Positions 15,498 to 29,181 of a stretch of DNA of 64,000 nucleotides are shown piece by piece (positions within the stretch are counted from its first letter, which is position 1; every line of letters begins with the position of its first letter). The stretch is from the NCBI RefSeq assembly GCF_036324505.1, contig NC_086351.1:6628001-6692000 (forward strand). The letters are read 5' to 3'. This DNA is from Eleginops maclovinus. Taxonomy: Eukaryota > Chordata > Actinopteri > Perciformes > Eleginopidae. A program made the translations under genes and the position numbers. The notes beneath the pieces are model-generated. The model was not told where the DNA came from and made no database searches. It worked only from the letters and a program-made list of their open reading frames with translations.

Positions 15498-18400
15498 CTG
15501 TTTTTCATTAACCTCCACTAAACTTTTTCCATAAGCCTTAAGTCATCTTTTTCAGAACAAATGCCTGGGTCTGCAGAGGAAGGGGTGTCCACAGATGCTT
15601 TATGTCTCACCGTGCACTGTGTTCTGACAACGGTGGAATAATAACTTTCAGAAAACATAAAGCTGTTTTTCATTATGATGGGGTTTTGGGTTTTGTAGCT
15701 CCAGCCATTGTTTCTAACAGTGCAATATACATACCTTACATTTATCAGAGTGAGCTGCGATCTGGAAATGCAGACATTTAGGTTGATAAATAACAGAAAA
15801 TGTTTGCTTTCCAAAACAAAATGACCATCTGGAGTTTCGTTCCATTTACCTTTCATCAGGTAAAAAGCTGACTTCTAGATTTTGAGATTCTTAGTACTGC
15901 TTTCAAATGCCTGAAAATAGACCATGAGTCCCCTTCAGGCTAAGACAACTGCCTATGATTATTTGGCTGGATCTTTAAACAATGTATACAACAGAACAGC
16001 ACATCCAGCTGTCTGTTAGCATAAAGTACCTTCAGTCCAATGAATACACATATGAAATTGGTTTTAAGGCTCTTGCAGTCTCACACTAATTAAACTCCTT
16101 AATGATTCTGTTACAATTGGCAGTTAAGGAGCTTTTCAGACTTGCTAGTGACAAAATAAAAATAAACTCAGCTGTTGCTAAGCCACAAGCCTGTGTTTAG
16201 CTTGAGAGCTCTTGAGGTTCTGGCACACATTCAATCTCAGCCTGATCGGAAACACACGTTTTACTGTGCCAATACAACTATAGAAACTCATGTTTGGTTC
16301 AATTGCTGTGACGTTAATCCAGGGAGTTCTTCTTTTGTAAAACCTCGAAGCTTGGGAACACTGAACTGTGTCCTATTTTAGGATCTTGAATGAAATCTGT
16401 AATATTCATTATATTACCCGGAAATTGCTGCTTTGTCATTATCATGTAAACTGCCATTTTCAATTAGCACTTCAAATTTGAGTAAACTTAAAGTGACATA
16501 ATCTCAGTCCCTAATTGCTGCCTTGACGTGGAGGCCACCATTGTTGGCCTTTATCATACAGGGATGTCTTTATAACAGATACAATGATGTAGCTGGTGAC
16601 CAGGCTGTGATCCTCTGGGGGAGGATTGGTGAGCAGCAGGTTTAGACTCTGATGGTAAGGCAAATGAACTCAGAGATGGATTGAGCTTTTGCTACGGTCA
16701 GCACATAAAAACTGTAATTAGATAATTTGCATGACTCAGAAGCAGCCTGGTTTTGAAAAAAAAAGGCAGGAGCTGGATCTACTCCTCTAATTTGTACTGA
16801 TTGGTTGATTGATTTTATGACATTTTATTCCACTATTGTGAATTGAACTTTTGCCTGTTCATTATAAAAGGCTGCACCTCAAATGCCAACTATTAGGCAG
16901 CTGTGAGTAATGGAGTTGAAACAATTACTGGATTCGCTGAATAATCTCTAACAATTGTTGATAAAAGATGAATATTTTAAGTAATTTTCAGTTATTTTAT
17001 TATGAATTTCATGCCTTTGTTTTGTTTTATAAGATTGTTTTCTACTGACGGTCAGACTTGATGCAAACCATTGTCTTTGGGAAACTGAATGAAAAAAAAT
17101 GTTGCTGCAGTATCCCGTTAACTAACAGAACAGTAGCCTTAAACCCTCTGACTGGGGTCACAAATGTAATCAAAAACCCTTTGTTTATGTAATGAAGCCA
17201 ATTAAAACCCTTTTCTAGATCTGCGTGTAAAATATGTTAAAATACATTGAAATATTATTCAAATTAGGCTGCAAAGATACCACTATCCTATTTAATTCTC
17301 ATACCATCCCATCTGACATCAGTATCCGTTTAGTCTTAGAATGCTTAATTTATTAGCCTACTTGTTATTGTACTGAAAGTGAAACCTAATGTGAACAACA
17401 GTTTCCTGTCACCGGTTCATGGTGCATGAACACATGCATTCCCAAGATAAAAACAAGAGTTTACTGAAACAACACATCTGAGGTTCCCCAAAATCAGTCA
17501 CTTCTGAAACTGGACAGTGGGTCCCACCCATTTCCTGTTGTTGAAACGCATTGCCTCACCATACACTGCTCTCTAAATTTAAAAACAAAAAGATTTTAGT
17601 TCTGAGAGGGAAAAAATCCTACTGGGTTTCTGGCTTTAAAGTAAAGTAGAGCAGATTATGTTCAGACATTAAGAAACGTTACAAAGAAAGGATATTAAAG
17701 GTTTGGAAAAATTACATCCTGTAAAACAGACCCTCCTTTCTAAATGTACAATCATTCAAGATTAAATGAGTTTTTTTATGTGAAGGGTTTAACAGCACTT
17801 TTTAAGTCAATGGTTTCTGTCAACACTAGTATTTTAAAGAAGCTCTTAAAATGTTCACACCATGACAGCTGCTTTCCTCAATTTGGAGATTTCTGAGTGT
17901 TATTTTGCAAAGAACCGACAGTTCATTTTGGACTGCGAGTGTTCTCTGGTTGAGATAAATATCCAACATTTTGAAGGGTTTGTTATTATGAATAAAACGT
18001 TGTGTGTACCATCGCCTCCATATCCAGCTGTCTCTGACCACTGTAATATAAGTGTTCATGAATATTCTCAAGAGCCTGTCATCTACACTTCCCATCCAAT
18101 TAATGATGAGCAAATTAGTTGCTCTACCACACACAAACATTAGGAGGCTATCGAATCTGTTGATTATGTGTTAAACTCTGTCTTTCCACTGACTGTCGAT
18201 GGTTGAAATTTGCAATTATCTATCTGGCCCATAATCCACACTTGAAGGAAACAAGAGAAATCTATATGGCTCCCTAATGAGCACTGAGCACCGTTGCTGC
18301 CATTTGATTAGAGACTTAATTGTGATAATAATGAACAAATACACCCAGCACCAGCTAAAACAGTCTTGCAAGCATTCAGCTAATTAATTTGCCCACTGAT

Positions 18401-19072
18401 GCTGATGAAGGAGGAAATCACTAGGGAGACTCATCCTCCTGTCAGCCCACGGAGAGGTAGACAGCACTGTGTTGACCATGAAAACGGTCTGGTAAGCTTT
18501 CGCTCTGAAGCCATTGTCCTCACTCAGGGGGGAAACCCGATCCCAGCCAACAAAGAGCGCTACATAAAAGATGATGCTGTCTTCCGGGGATCCGCCTAAA
18601 TTGTAGGTCAAAAGCTTGACAACATTATTCAGCTGTCTTAAAAGTAGGCTGAGATGATGTCACAACAGGATAACAACAATGCAGACAGGCAGATCTGCAA
18701 AGACAGGAACGGTGCAGTTCACACGTGGTGATGATGCAGAGGAGGGGAGAGTTGGCAGAGCAGTGGCAGTAAACATGCCTGGGGCTGCAAGTCTTCAAGA
18801 AGCAGGAAGCAAGAAATAGAGAGAAGACAGAGAGAAAGTAAAAGGAGTAACAGAGAGAATGCGTTCTTATAATAAAAGTAAAAACTAAAGAGGCGCTAGG
18901 AGTTGGAAGGACATGTATGGGGACAAGCCAGGTCCTCCAGCCTCTCTAATGTCTTGCCATTACCCCGAGAACGCAGCCACGCAATTTTTCTGACCAATTA
19001 GGCAGGCATAAAGGCGGGGGGCTGAAACTCAGCTGGGGGGCTCAACATAGTCTGCTGGTTACATCTAGGCCA

Positions 19073-19204
19073 CTCTCTGTTTCTCTTTTTCCCTGTGTCT
19101 CTCTCTCCCTCTACTTCTTTCCTATTTGTTGAATCTGCCTGAGCAGCGAAGCCAAAGAGAAAGGGGGAGGGTGGAGGGGGGGTAGAAGGGTTGTAGTGGG
19201 GGCA
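19073..19204 (+). other. pyrimidine tract followed by G-run cluster
   Basis: The plus strand carries a C/T-rich run (about 19073-19123) followed within 40 bases by a G-rich run with at least four blocks of three or more G (19163-19202). This arrangement could pair into a hairpin or triplex, and the G part fits a G-quadruplex pattern. No gene feature is attached. Confidence 0.5.
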
Positions 19205-22200
19205 ATTTCATTTTGCCAGAAGCAAACAAGGCCATCCCTCGACCTTTCATCTTCTCCACTTTCCGCATCCGTAGCAAACACACTTAAACACCGACAGACA
19301 CACTAAAAATGTACATGGCTGAATATTGCAAAACACACCAGAGGACTGAAAGCATTTTGGCTGTGTGTGTTGTAGGATACTGGCTGTTCACATACATTTA
19401 CAGACACACAGCCAGTCTCAAAAGCCGATTCTCACCAGCTTTCTTTCTTACAGAGGCAGTGAAAGAACTTCAGACTATTGTGTGAAAACGTGTTCATTAG
19501 CCCTTGTTTATTTATGCCTGATGGTGATGAAAACACCTGAAGAAAAGGTTAAAGTAAAGGCAAAAACAGTGTAGTATTTCAGGGGATTATGTTTAATCAA
19601 AAAGTCATTGGGGAACTTGAGAGTATCATGTGTTTTTTTATCCCTCAGTAATCATCACAGGCCTTCAGAAGCCAGGATTAAGAGGACTACACTCAATGAC
19701 CCCATTATGTCAGCAGTATGGTTAACTCGAGCTAAATGTGCATCCAAGGGACTTATTGCAACATCACAGCAATGCACGGGAGGATTGACAGTGTAAAAAA
19801 GATTTCTGCGAGTCCAGATGATGAAATCTGAGAGAAGCGGAAATCTTTCAAGAAAAAACACACACGGCCACTGCCAAGAGAGCGGCTCACTCACAGCTCT
19901 GTGCGCTGCTCTGATCGGGAAGGTGGTCAAAATGTGGACACATCATGGTCCGGGAAGTGACCCTACGGACGCAAAACTCACTGGCTATAGTAAACACAGG
20001 CCGGGGGTACAGCAAACAAATAGACTGGGTCGGGCCTGATTTAGAGACCCTGTAAATATGGATGTGCAGGAGCAAACAACAAGGGGGAGCTTCAGAGGGG
20101 AAAAGGTTTTTTACAGTTTATTAAGAGAAAACATCTGCAGTCTGTTGTTGAATATGCCACATCATCATGGAAATAATTTATAAAGAAGCTGTATGCAACT
20201 TTAGAATTGCTCAGGAAGGTTTACTATGCTTAAATGAACAACACAGAAATACACACTATAGAGCATGCCTACATAAACCCCTCTGTTGTTCAATTTCGGA
20301 GGATTAATAGGACCTGATGTCGGCAACGGAGATTAGGGATCTTACTGCATTTTATTATCTCAAGATGGGATCCACCCACCCACACCCATACATAGATTTC
20401 ACAACACACATGGAACAATCGTGCCTGTACAAAACGGCCTATGTGCATCTTGTAGTATGGTTATGTGTGCAATGAGTTGTGTCTGAAATTAAATGCACTT
20501 GCACAAGGCTTATCTGTAATCAGACACACACACCTCTTGAAAGCATGCCTCAACAGAGACTCACCCTCAAGCTCGTGCTCCTACCACAAAGGGAATGCAG
20601 GGAGAAAACTGCTGTGGGTGCAAAAAGGATGTAAACCAACATCCCCCCTTTTTTCTCACATCCCTCCTTTCTTCTCTCCATTTCACCCGATCACTTACTT
20701 CCTGCAGTGATTGCCTGGGGGGGGGGGAAGACCTGGTATTATGTAGCTTAATCAGCTTTTATCAGTCACTGGAAAATAAGGTTCTCTGCTGGGCTCCGAG
20801 GCTTTCACCTGACATTTCACTGTCTTACTGTTTTTCTAGGAAACACAACACTTCCTGGATGCATTGGTTTTGACCTTAAGGGTCATCTACAGTGTTTTAA
20901 TTGTAATGTAATGCCTAAAGGGGACTGAAAATGGTAGACTATGAAGCATCCAATCAATATTGTAGGCACAAGTGAACAAGATTTTTGTAGAGAGAGCAAT
21001 CCTCAAACTTCCGATTCAAACAGAAACTAAGCTTCTTTGGTATATTTATTTCAAAAATGAAAAGTAATTGAAGTTAACTAGATGTGTCAATTAATCTTTA
21101 CTTGAACGCACCTAAATAGACTATTTTACTTGAACTAATACAGTCATCATTTGTCTTTAGTCTGACCACCATAAGCAGCATTAACGATTCAAATATACTT
21201 CTAAAAAGTGTGTGGGTTTTATAAGGCCGTGGTCTTTTATATAATCGTGCAATTACTGTGCGTGAGAAGCAGGTCTCTACAGGTTTAGTGTTTGTCATCA
21301 TGATGGAGTATTTTGTTTTGATAACGTAAGTGCAGAATTTAATGAACGGTTGCAAACTGAACAACCTTGCACGACTGCTATGTATGGCAAACAATGCATA
21401 AATAATTAAGTATGTATATCACTAGCAAATTGCCAATATCAAAAAAGTCTTGATTTTGATTCAAATGAGCAACCCAAGACCATTGAGACAATGTCATATC
21501 CCCAGTCCAATCTATTTTCTTAATAAATAGAATGAAAATGAATCTGAAGAAGACTAGTCGTCGGTCAAAGCTGGTTAGCAGCTTAGGTCCGTCCTTAACC
21601 TTCTGCACTAACCTCCTTTACTTTAATCTGCAGGCAATATGGGGAGAATAGTTCGAGTCTGGAGGAGTTGTAGCATTTATTCATAAAAAAATTCACTGAG
21701 CACCCACTGCAACACACAGCTAGAATGTTAGCCGCTTGCTAACTGCAACAACGTCCTCACTTTCCATGGATGATATTGGATCGTTAATCATTGAATATTG
21801 GTCTGGAATGATGGATCATGATGACCTCCCTATAAATAATTGACGGATGCACTTTGCAGGCAGAATGGCCGTTTTTGAGCTTTATTTTAGGTTTATGTCA
21901 CAAGTTTTAGTCTTGGTTGTTTTCTAAATGGATCTAAAGACAACAAAGCCAGCACAGCAGTTTATCATTCATTACATCAGTAAAGGAAACGAGTAACTGC
22001 TGTGTGGTTTTAACAACCGGCAGAAAACACATTTGGTTTGTGTAAGAACACGTTTCAAAGTCAACTTGTATCTACCAATCATTCGAGTCAAATATTGAAT
22101 GTTCTCTTTCAAATTACACTATGTTGTATTTACACATGCACAGTTATTTTTCATGCAATGTGTCTTAGCTTGTTTCATTTTGCTCTGTCCTGACATTATG

Positions 22201-25200
22201 ATAACATCATGTATTTTGGTTGCTTCACTGCAATGTTCTGTATAGTATGAAGAGTTTTGATATCACCAGGGTTTTGTCCTTTTCTTTTGAGGGGTTAACA
22301 ACTTTAGTTAATCATCATGTGCGAGGAAACAAACTTCTAAAGCAGAATGATTCATAACTGTTTTTATAATAATAGCAAAACACCAGGTGGTACAATCATC
22401 CCTGCCTATTACTCACTATGGTAAGCTGCTCGTGATGTGAAAAACAGCGTATCTACTATTGCATTTACAGTAATAGCCCTGGGTAAATCCCACTAAATGC
22501 CTACGGTGTAAATGTAAAACACTTCTCAGACAAAAGATCCGAAGAGTCCATTTCTTCTTGCTTTGGAGTAAAGGCCTGCAGCAATGCCTGCCAGCAACAA
22601 CAGGTTGATAATATCTGCCTCAGCTGCCATTGACTTGCACAATATATCAATATCCAGTGGGCCTAATGGCTCACTCCCCCGCATAAACAGACCAAAACCA
22701 ATGCTGGGCTCGTCCTCCAAACAACAGCCGCTGACATTTGCAAAGCATCCGCAGAGGAGAGGGAAAGCACAAATGTTCCAGCTCTGTGGGAGAGCAGGGA
22801 GAGTGTGAGCCATTCCTTAAGATGTTGTTCATCTTCCATTTCTTTTTTCTCACTCAGCAGGCAGCCATTTTCCTGGCTCAGACTGAAAGTTCTTCAGCAC
22901 ACCTGGTTCATAGCTGGAGGCAGCGGTGGAACGTGGGGCAGAGGGAGGTCACGGTGCTCTGAGCCGGCCAAGAATGGTGGATTAACGGCAGCGTTTTATT
23001 CAGACAGACACCAAGCTCACTGCTCATTACTGCTATAAGGGGATTTCAGCTGCAGCTACAAGATCACCTATTTCTGCTGCTCTGTGTATGGTTTGTGTCA
23101 ATGTTCAGTAGAATGTGCTGTCACAATATGCACATGCTAGTGTTTGATATTTTCCATTGTGCCTTACTTGCACAATGTAAAAGGAATACTTTATATGGCA
23201 TCTTAACAACTACATTAATGGTAAAGTGGCATTGAGAAGATTTTTCTTACTAGAGGAACATTTTCCTAAAAAGACTTCCAGCAACACACCATCTGCTCTT
23301 TGGTTTCTGTCCTGTAGCTGAACTTGACCTCTGTTAGAAACCGGCCTAAATAAGTCAGGAAGTATTACATTTAAATACGTTTTTATTAAGTTTTTTAAGA
23401 AAATATTTGTTTTAAATCAATTTGAGATCATGATGTTTAGTTTCCTGTTTCTGGCAGCCAACAACTCAAACGGAAAATTAATTGGAATCACATTGGAATA
23501 TTTGTCTAAACATACAACCCTTTAAGAAAACTAAAAAGTAAGCAAACTATCATTCAGGTTATAGTTTAAAAAATAAATTAGCATTTGAGGTGTGACACTG
23601 AAGTGACCGAACTATTTTATCATATCTGTGCACTTCTTAGAAATGTTGTAGATTATACTGTTTTGTGCTTCTAAAGCGTCTCTTTAGACATGTTTTTCCA
23701 AATAGCACCGGGGGTTTCCATCTCTCCAGGATACTGCTTATTATTCTGCTTAAAACAAAAACAGAAATCAAGTCCACCATTAAATACAATAACTTTAAAC
23801 AGAGAACAGATGTAGCGCATTTGATTGGTGATTGTACACAGAGATGCAGGTGGGCATCAGTACTGGATGGATAAACACAGTGACAAGCCTTCCAACTGAA
23901 ACTGTCAAACTCCAAATTCATCCCCAAGCACCTGATCGCCTAGATAAGCCATCAAATGCACACACAAGCACACACAGTTAGCAGGCGCGCACACACACAG
24001 GACAAAAAAGCCCCGAAGACTTTCATTGCTCCATGGGAGGAGACTCTACTGTGAGAGGCTGCGGTGAGTCTGTCCTCTCACTGCAGCACTCTGAGCTGTC
24101 AGCTTTTTGTCCTGCCTGCGCTGTTTTCTTACCATGTACTAGATGCATAATATGTTAGAGGCCACATTATACAATGCACTCCAATCTCATGAAGCAAAGG
24201 CCCTTATTTGAGTGCAGTGGCATATATCTGCTAAAAAAGTACAAGGTAAAAAGCAAAGCTTAGACTTAATAGAGGCTGTTATTTAATTCTCTTGATGTTG
24301 CGGAGACCAACAGAGGAGAGAAGCTATGCAGGTTTGCTACCCGTATTGGCACCGAGCACCCATCATTCTCCGAGGTCCTCTCTGCTCTGTGTTTGTGTAG
24401 AAGTGCTACTTCTGCATCTAGTATTTTATTTCTGCACTGCGAGTTCTAACCTTTGTGAATGTAAAAGAATATCGACAGCAGAAAAGGACACTCTCCCTGT
24501 TGCTCGTGGCGCATGTTTTTGTGCCACTGCTCCTGTTATCAGGCCTCTCATTTCGGAGCCAATGAGGCAGCAACACGGCCATGCACTGAGCCATGACATC
24601 ACAGAATTACAAATAGAGAAGCCCTTTGAAAATTACTCTTATCTTCATCCTGCTGAGGACTTCCGGAGGAGATTTAACTATCTACCAGCGAGGAGGTAAA
24701 CAGAACTCGGCAACTTTGGCTGTATTTGCTGGTTTCCCCGGGGGCCTCACGAGTGGTGGGCTGCCTTTAAATATTTGCCTTGTGTGATCAGACTGTCATT
24801 GTCCCTTGTTTCACCCTCACTTGGTAGTGGGTGCACACACACAGAGGAAGAAGGTAGGGAGTCTGCTTTCTAGTGGTTGGCAGTTGGGAAAAATGATGTT
24901 CATTCACAGTGTGGGCATTGAGGCTCTCAGTTTCCTGGGGCAGACCCTGTCTGTTAGCTTTAGGGAGGGGGGGTACCCTTTCGCCACATTCCCTTACAGT
25001 GAAACAACCCCATTGCTATTACAGAGCTGCACACCACAACACGAGCCAAGACTGACACATAGAAGTTGAATTCTGTATATTTCATGCTTCACAGGAAAAC
25101 ACATCAAAACAGCTTAAAAAAAAACATAAAACATAGTAGTATTATTAGTTGTACAACCCTTTGGTTCTAAATCTGTAGACCTGTACAAAAACAAGGGTTC

Positions 25201-26853
25201 TTAATATGTCAGCCTGTGCTAGCGGCATGAACGTGAACCTGCAGGAAAATAGAAGACCCTTCTGGAAAACTGCCAGCAGGCTTGAGCCAATGGAAGCTGA
25301 TGCAACAATAGAAAACCACAAAAAGGCACATTTGTATATGTAGGTAAACGGGGCCTGTCTACTTTTCACCGGCTTAGGAAAAGCTCTTCAAAGAAACGCT
25401 ATCATTATTCTGCAACAGTAATTGGGAGAAGAGGGAGTGGTGGAAAAAAAAAAAAATGTTCCTCAGATAAATATGACCCCAAGGCGAGAACTTTGCCGAG
25501 CTCAGTTGAACAGACCACGCGAGCAAAGGCAAACTGACATTCAGTCAAAAGAGCATCAAAGGACAATGAGTCAGTGAGAGCTCAGTGCAGGAGGGCAAAC
25601 AACCTTTAGTCCTCTGACGCCTCAGTTTATCATGTAGCACATCACCTCCAGATATGAAAGGCATGTGTGCAGCGTAAGAGGGTGACAGCGGGCTGGAAGT
25701 GAGAGTCACAACACGACTTATCCGTGTCACACGCAAAAGCTGAAACCCATCTGGCCAATGGCTTTTCCCTCTGCACTCTCTCCCCCCTCCCCAGTCTCAC
25801 TCGCCTTGAGTGGGTACAGATGTGTGATCAGCAGACACTCACTACTCTCAAGCCCTTTTTGGACCCACAAGGCTCAGCAGAGTCTGGCACACAGCTTGAA
25901 GAGCTCATGGCCAAAGTGTCACTGCACAATGTCACATCATTGGAAGGCGATTGTGTGAGGTGCTACGGCTAAAAGCATGACATTTTATCTTTCGGAGTGA
26001 CGTGCAATGCAAAGTTTAGAAAAACAAATACAGCAATATGATACTTCACATCACTTATGAAACAATTGCGATTACATTTTATAAGATTATCTTAAAATAA
26101 CTATGATATTATAGAGGATCATGCACTCTTTCTCGGGGAAAGTGCAGCTAACTCACACTGTTTCTTCTGAACACACTCGTCCTTCCATTCTGAAATGAGA
26201 CTTCATGTAATCTAAACTACAAACAGCGTAAACAATCAACTCATATTCATTCCTGACACATTTTTCCATCTTCACCAACAGCAACCCAACTTAAATTCAT
26301 CTCAGAAAAGCCAAAGACACTGGGTAAATTTAGACAACTCTGTAATGATTGAGAGGGATTTATTTTGTCTGTTTGACAGAAAGCTTGGCAGACAACTGTC
26401 CCAGTGCCACTACAGAGGCATCATCTGTATTGTCAGACAGATACAGACAAATCAAATTCAACAACGGAAATATAATTACTTCTTTCAAATCTGCATGGCG
26501 TTTTTTTTTTCTGAATAAGGCAGATTGTTGTTTATCTGTTGTGTTTTGACAGCTTGAACATGCTTCCATTCAAAACACTGTGCAACGGAAACTGATTTGC
26601 TCTATGAACACCACAGACAATGACTACTTTGTCCACAAATTCAATTCATGTCAGAATTCTGACCAAATCAATGCAAAAGATTAAAGATAATTCATATTAC
26701 ACGGATAATATTTGTCCTCAATCATGATCATGATACAATTATTATTATTGTTTCTCCATAACCCCTAGGGGGCTAAATGTCAACTATCCCACCTGAATCT
26801 TTAGGCACCCATACATGTTCCCCCTGCAGGGTCCATGTCACAGACTCACTCAC

Positions 26854-27390
26854 CTCTTTCACTTTCTCCCGGCGCTCGTTGGTCGTGGGGTCGCTGGTTT
26901 TGCCGCCGTCTCTGCCCAGCGGGGGTTTGAGCAGACATCCTTTAAACTTGTTGTAACTGAAAGTATCCGGGTGGTCAGAGGAGGACGCTTTCGCAGAAGA
27001 AGACTCCGTTTTCAACCGGGGCAGAGTCAAGTCCTCCTGGGCTTTCCCCCCGGCCAGCCGCTCCTCGGTGGCCTCATGAGAGACGCTGGGTTTGCGGCTC
27101 AGGCTCTTCAGCTTGGTGCTGCTCTCTCCTTTGGCGGAGGTCATGCCCTGCTCTTTGGGTCTCTTGAGGTGCTCCCTGGCATCGTTCTCGGACCCGGAGC
27201 CAACAGTGACCGGCTGGGTCTCTGTCTTGGACAGAAAAATGCGTTTTAGTCGCACAGAGTCGGGCAAAAAGAAAAGGGCCCCAAAACAGAGTGTTACCAA
27301 ACCCGAGAGAAAGAGCAGAAACACGAATTTCTGGGATAGGCGCAGACCCATGCCCGATGCCGACACACCGGGCAACTTTCGGAAAACCAT
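26854..27390 (-). CDS. man1c1: man1c1 coding exon 1: Golgi alpha-1,2-mannosidase IC, N-terminal part
   Basis: This exon encodes the first 179 residues of a class I (GH47) alpha-1,2-mannosidase, a type II Golgi membrane enzyme that trims mannose from Man9-8 N-glycans towards Man5. The protein has a short cytosolic tail, one signal-anchor membrane segment at about residues 20-43 (LLFLSGLVTLCFGALFFLP) and then a charged, Ser/Lys-rich luminal stem. The anchor and the following RLKR-FL match mammalian MAN1C1 better than MAN1A1 or MAN1A2, from recalled sequences. The exon ends EKVKE, exactly where human MAN1C1 continues with MM-FAW, at a GTGAGT donor on a codon boundary. The first ATG of the frame is used; it has G at +4 but T at -3. 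The catalytic domain is not in this window. Paralogue choice is firm but not proven without the other exons. Confidence 0.92.
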
Positions 27391-28019
27391 TGAAACTTTT
27401 CTTGAGTCGCCGCTTTATAGGATTTTATCCGACACCTCACAGTGTTTTGACAGTCTCCACTCTACTGAGGAGCTTCTCTGCTGCGTTGGGGCATGTGTAA
27501 AAACTAAATATGCCGGATTTTAAACACACCCCCGTGACACTTACAGAGAAGCACAAACAGCCAGAGCTGTCTTTATCGCGCTATCGATTGGATCTGCATA
27601 AACGAAGGTTAGGCCTGCCTACAATTTACCAGTCATTGGCAACAAAACTCGAGATGTTTTATCTACATAACGTGATGACTGACATCAATAGATTGCAGGC
27701 TTTTAAAATGTAAAACGGCACAGGGCTTCGGGGCTGACAGATAAATGGCACCGGCGTTGTCCTGAAAGCTATATTCAACAATAACTGGATTACCAGAGCA
27801 CACGCCAGGCTAGCGAATACATGCACTCTTATAAAATATAATCGCAGTCTGCCAAGCCTGTGAACAAAGTTGTGTCTCGATGCATTATCCCACGCCGTGC
27901 AAAATCGTCAATAACACATTGCCCTACGGTGCAAAACCTCAAGCGTGCAGCAGAGCATCTTTTCCTGGTCTCCGTTCAAACCGACCCACGTCTCTGCATT
28001 ATACGCTCCTGAAATCACA

Positions 28020-28480
28020 TGTACGATCGCGAGTCGTGTTGTTAGTTTGCATCTATCCTGTACAGCTGGTGGACGGAAACGCGTGTATATTCATGTCGCC
28101 TATCTGTCAATCTCATCCAGTGTATGCGCCTCCGTTTCCCCCTCACACTGGCGTCAACACGCCGGGCGAAACAAATCGGTGGATGACATGAAAGAAGGCG
28201 GGTTTTTGTCCCATGCGAAGTTATCCTAGCCCCTGATCCAAAATCCAGAGAATAAACAAATCCACAATCCAGTCCGCCGGGTGTCCAACAAAGACAGACA
28301 CACCGCCGTCCGTCCGTCCGCCTGCCGTGCCTCGCTCCTCCGCCTGTAGTGCGCACTTGTGTCGCTGTGCCGCGGACGTCCGCCTGCGTAAAAAAGCGAG
28401 GGGAGAGGGCTGGAAATGTAACATATAGTGCAAGCAGGGGGCGAGGAGGAGGGGAGGGGGTGGGGGGGAGAAAAACGGTC
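28020..28480 (-). promoter_or_regulatory. man1c1: CpG-rich candidate promoter / 5' UTR of man1c1
   Basis: CpG dinucleotides are frequent here compared with the surrounding depleted sequence. The stretch includes a (CCGT)n-like run at 28306-28322, several CGCG/CCGCGG sites and a G-run cluster at its far end. It starts about 630 bases upstream of the man1c1 start codon. Position and composition fit a CpG-island promoter or 5' leader. No TATA box or start site was identified, so the borders are approximate. Confidence 0.45.
28437..28468 (+). other. G-quadruplex-type G-run cluster near man1c1 promoter
   Basis: The plus strand has runs of 5, 4, 5 and 7 G within about 32 bases, with short GA/T spacers. 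It lies at the edge of the CpG-rich block; the minus strand (man1c1 sense) is a C-rich tract. It fits the usual G4 pattern; folding and function are inference. Confidence 0.5.
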
Positions 28481-29181
28481 CGTTGCTCGACAATCCAGTG
28501 GGCTGGTCGGATTTCTTGATGGATATTCACAGCAGCTTATCACAACACAGTTAAGCCGTTTGGACAAAAGCAGAGAGGTCTGAATGGCTCTGTACATTAG
28601 AAAAACCATCCGCACCCCCCCGAGGAAAATGAGCTCGTTTAATCCTGGAAAAGCTCTTAGAAACGGATAGATATACCAGCCACGGATGTCTCAACAGTCC
28701 TCAGGAATTAAATAAGCAATACAATGAGCTAAAAATATCAATTTAGTGCTTTCTAACAAGCCCACCATTCACGGTTTCGTGGGTTATTTTAGAGACCACA
28801 TTTGTCTATGGATGAGATGTTACATTAATCAATGTAATATATTTTATTTTTAAATTGAACTTCTGTTATAACTTGTTGATGCTTATTTTATTAATTTGCT
28901 CATCAAGAGCTGTTTCGTGCTGGAGTTTGTATTTACGTTAACGTAACGATAAGGTTAACCCAAACATAAACATTGAAAGTGTTCCGCAGGTCGTCTGATA
29001 ACAATTACCCTAGTTTTGGAGACATCCCACGATTCATCAAAGACTCTTCAACTACGCTGAAAATAAAAAAAATAGGAAGTCTGCAATGCATTAAAGAAGA
29101 TTTTAACACTTATTTGTATTGTGGCAACTCTTGATTTGCCTGAAGCGTGTGCTAGCCAAAACGTTAAAGCAAATGTGGCAG

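Noticed and set aside
26773..26853. The 26 codons after EKVKE (VSESVTWTLQ...) as the C-terminus of a short man1c1 protein
   Set aside because: They begin exactly at a GTGAGT donor where the family has an exon border, and have no family similarity; this is intron read-through.
26815..27249. 144-codon plus-strand open frame, and the overlapping 143-codon frame at 27092-27523
   Set aside because: They are antisense shadows of man1c1 exon 1, caused by its high GC content; no protein family is recognisable.
27408..27420. CCTATAAAG on the minus strand just upstream of the man1c1 start codon, as a TATA box
   Set aside because: It is only about 25 bases from the ATG, so a start site 30 bases downstream would leave no leader; probably chance.
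28042..28615. Three overlapping minus-strand frames of 90-162 codons upstream of man1c1
   Set aside because: They fall in the CpG-rich candidate promoter, where stop codons are rare; no family similarity and no matching splice site to exon 1.
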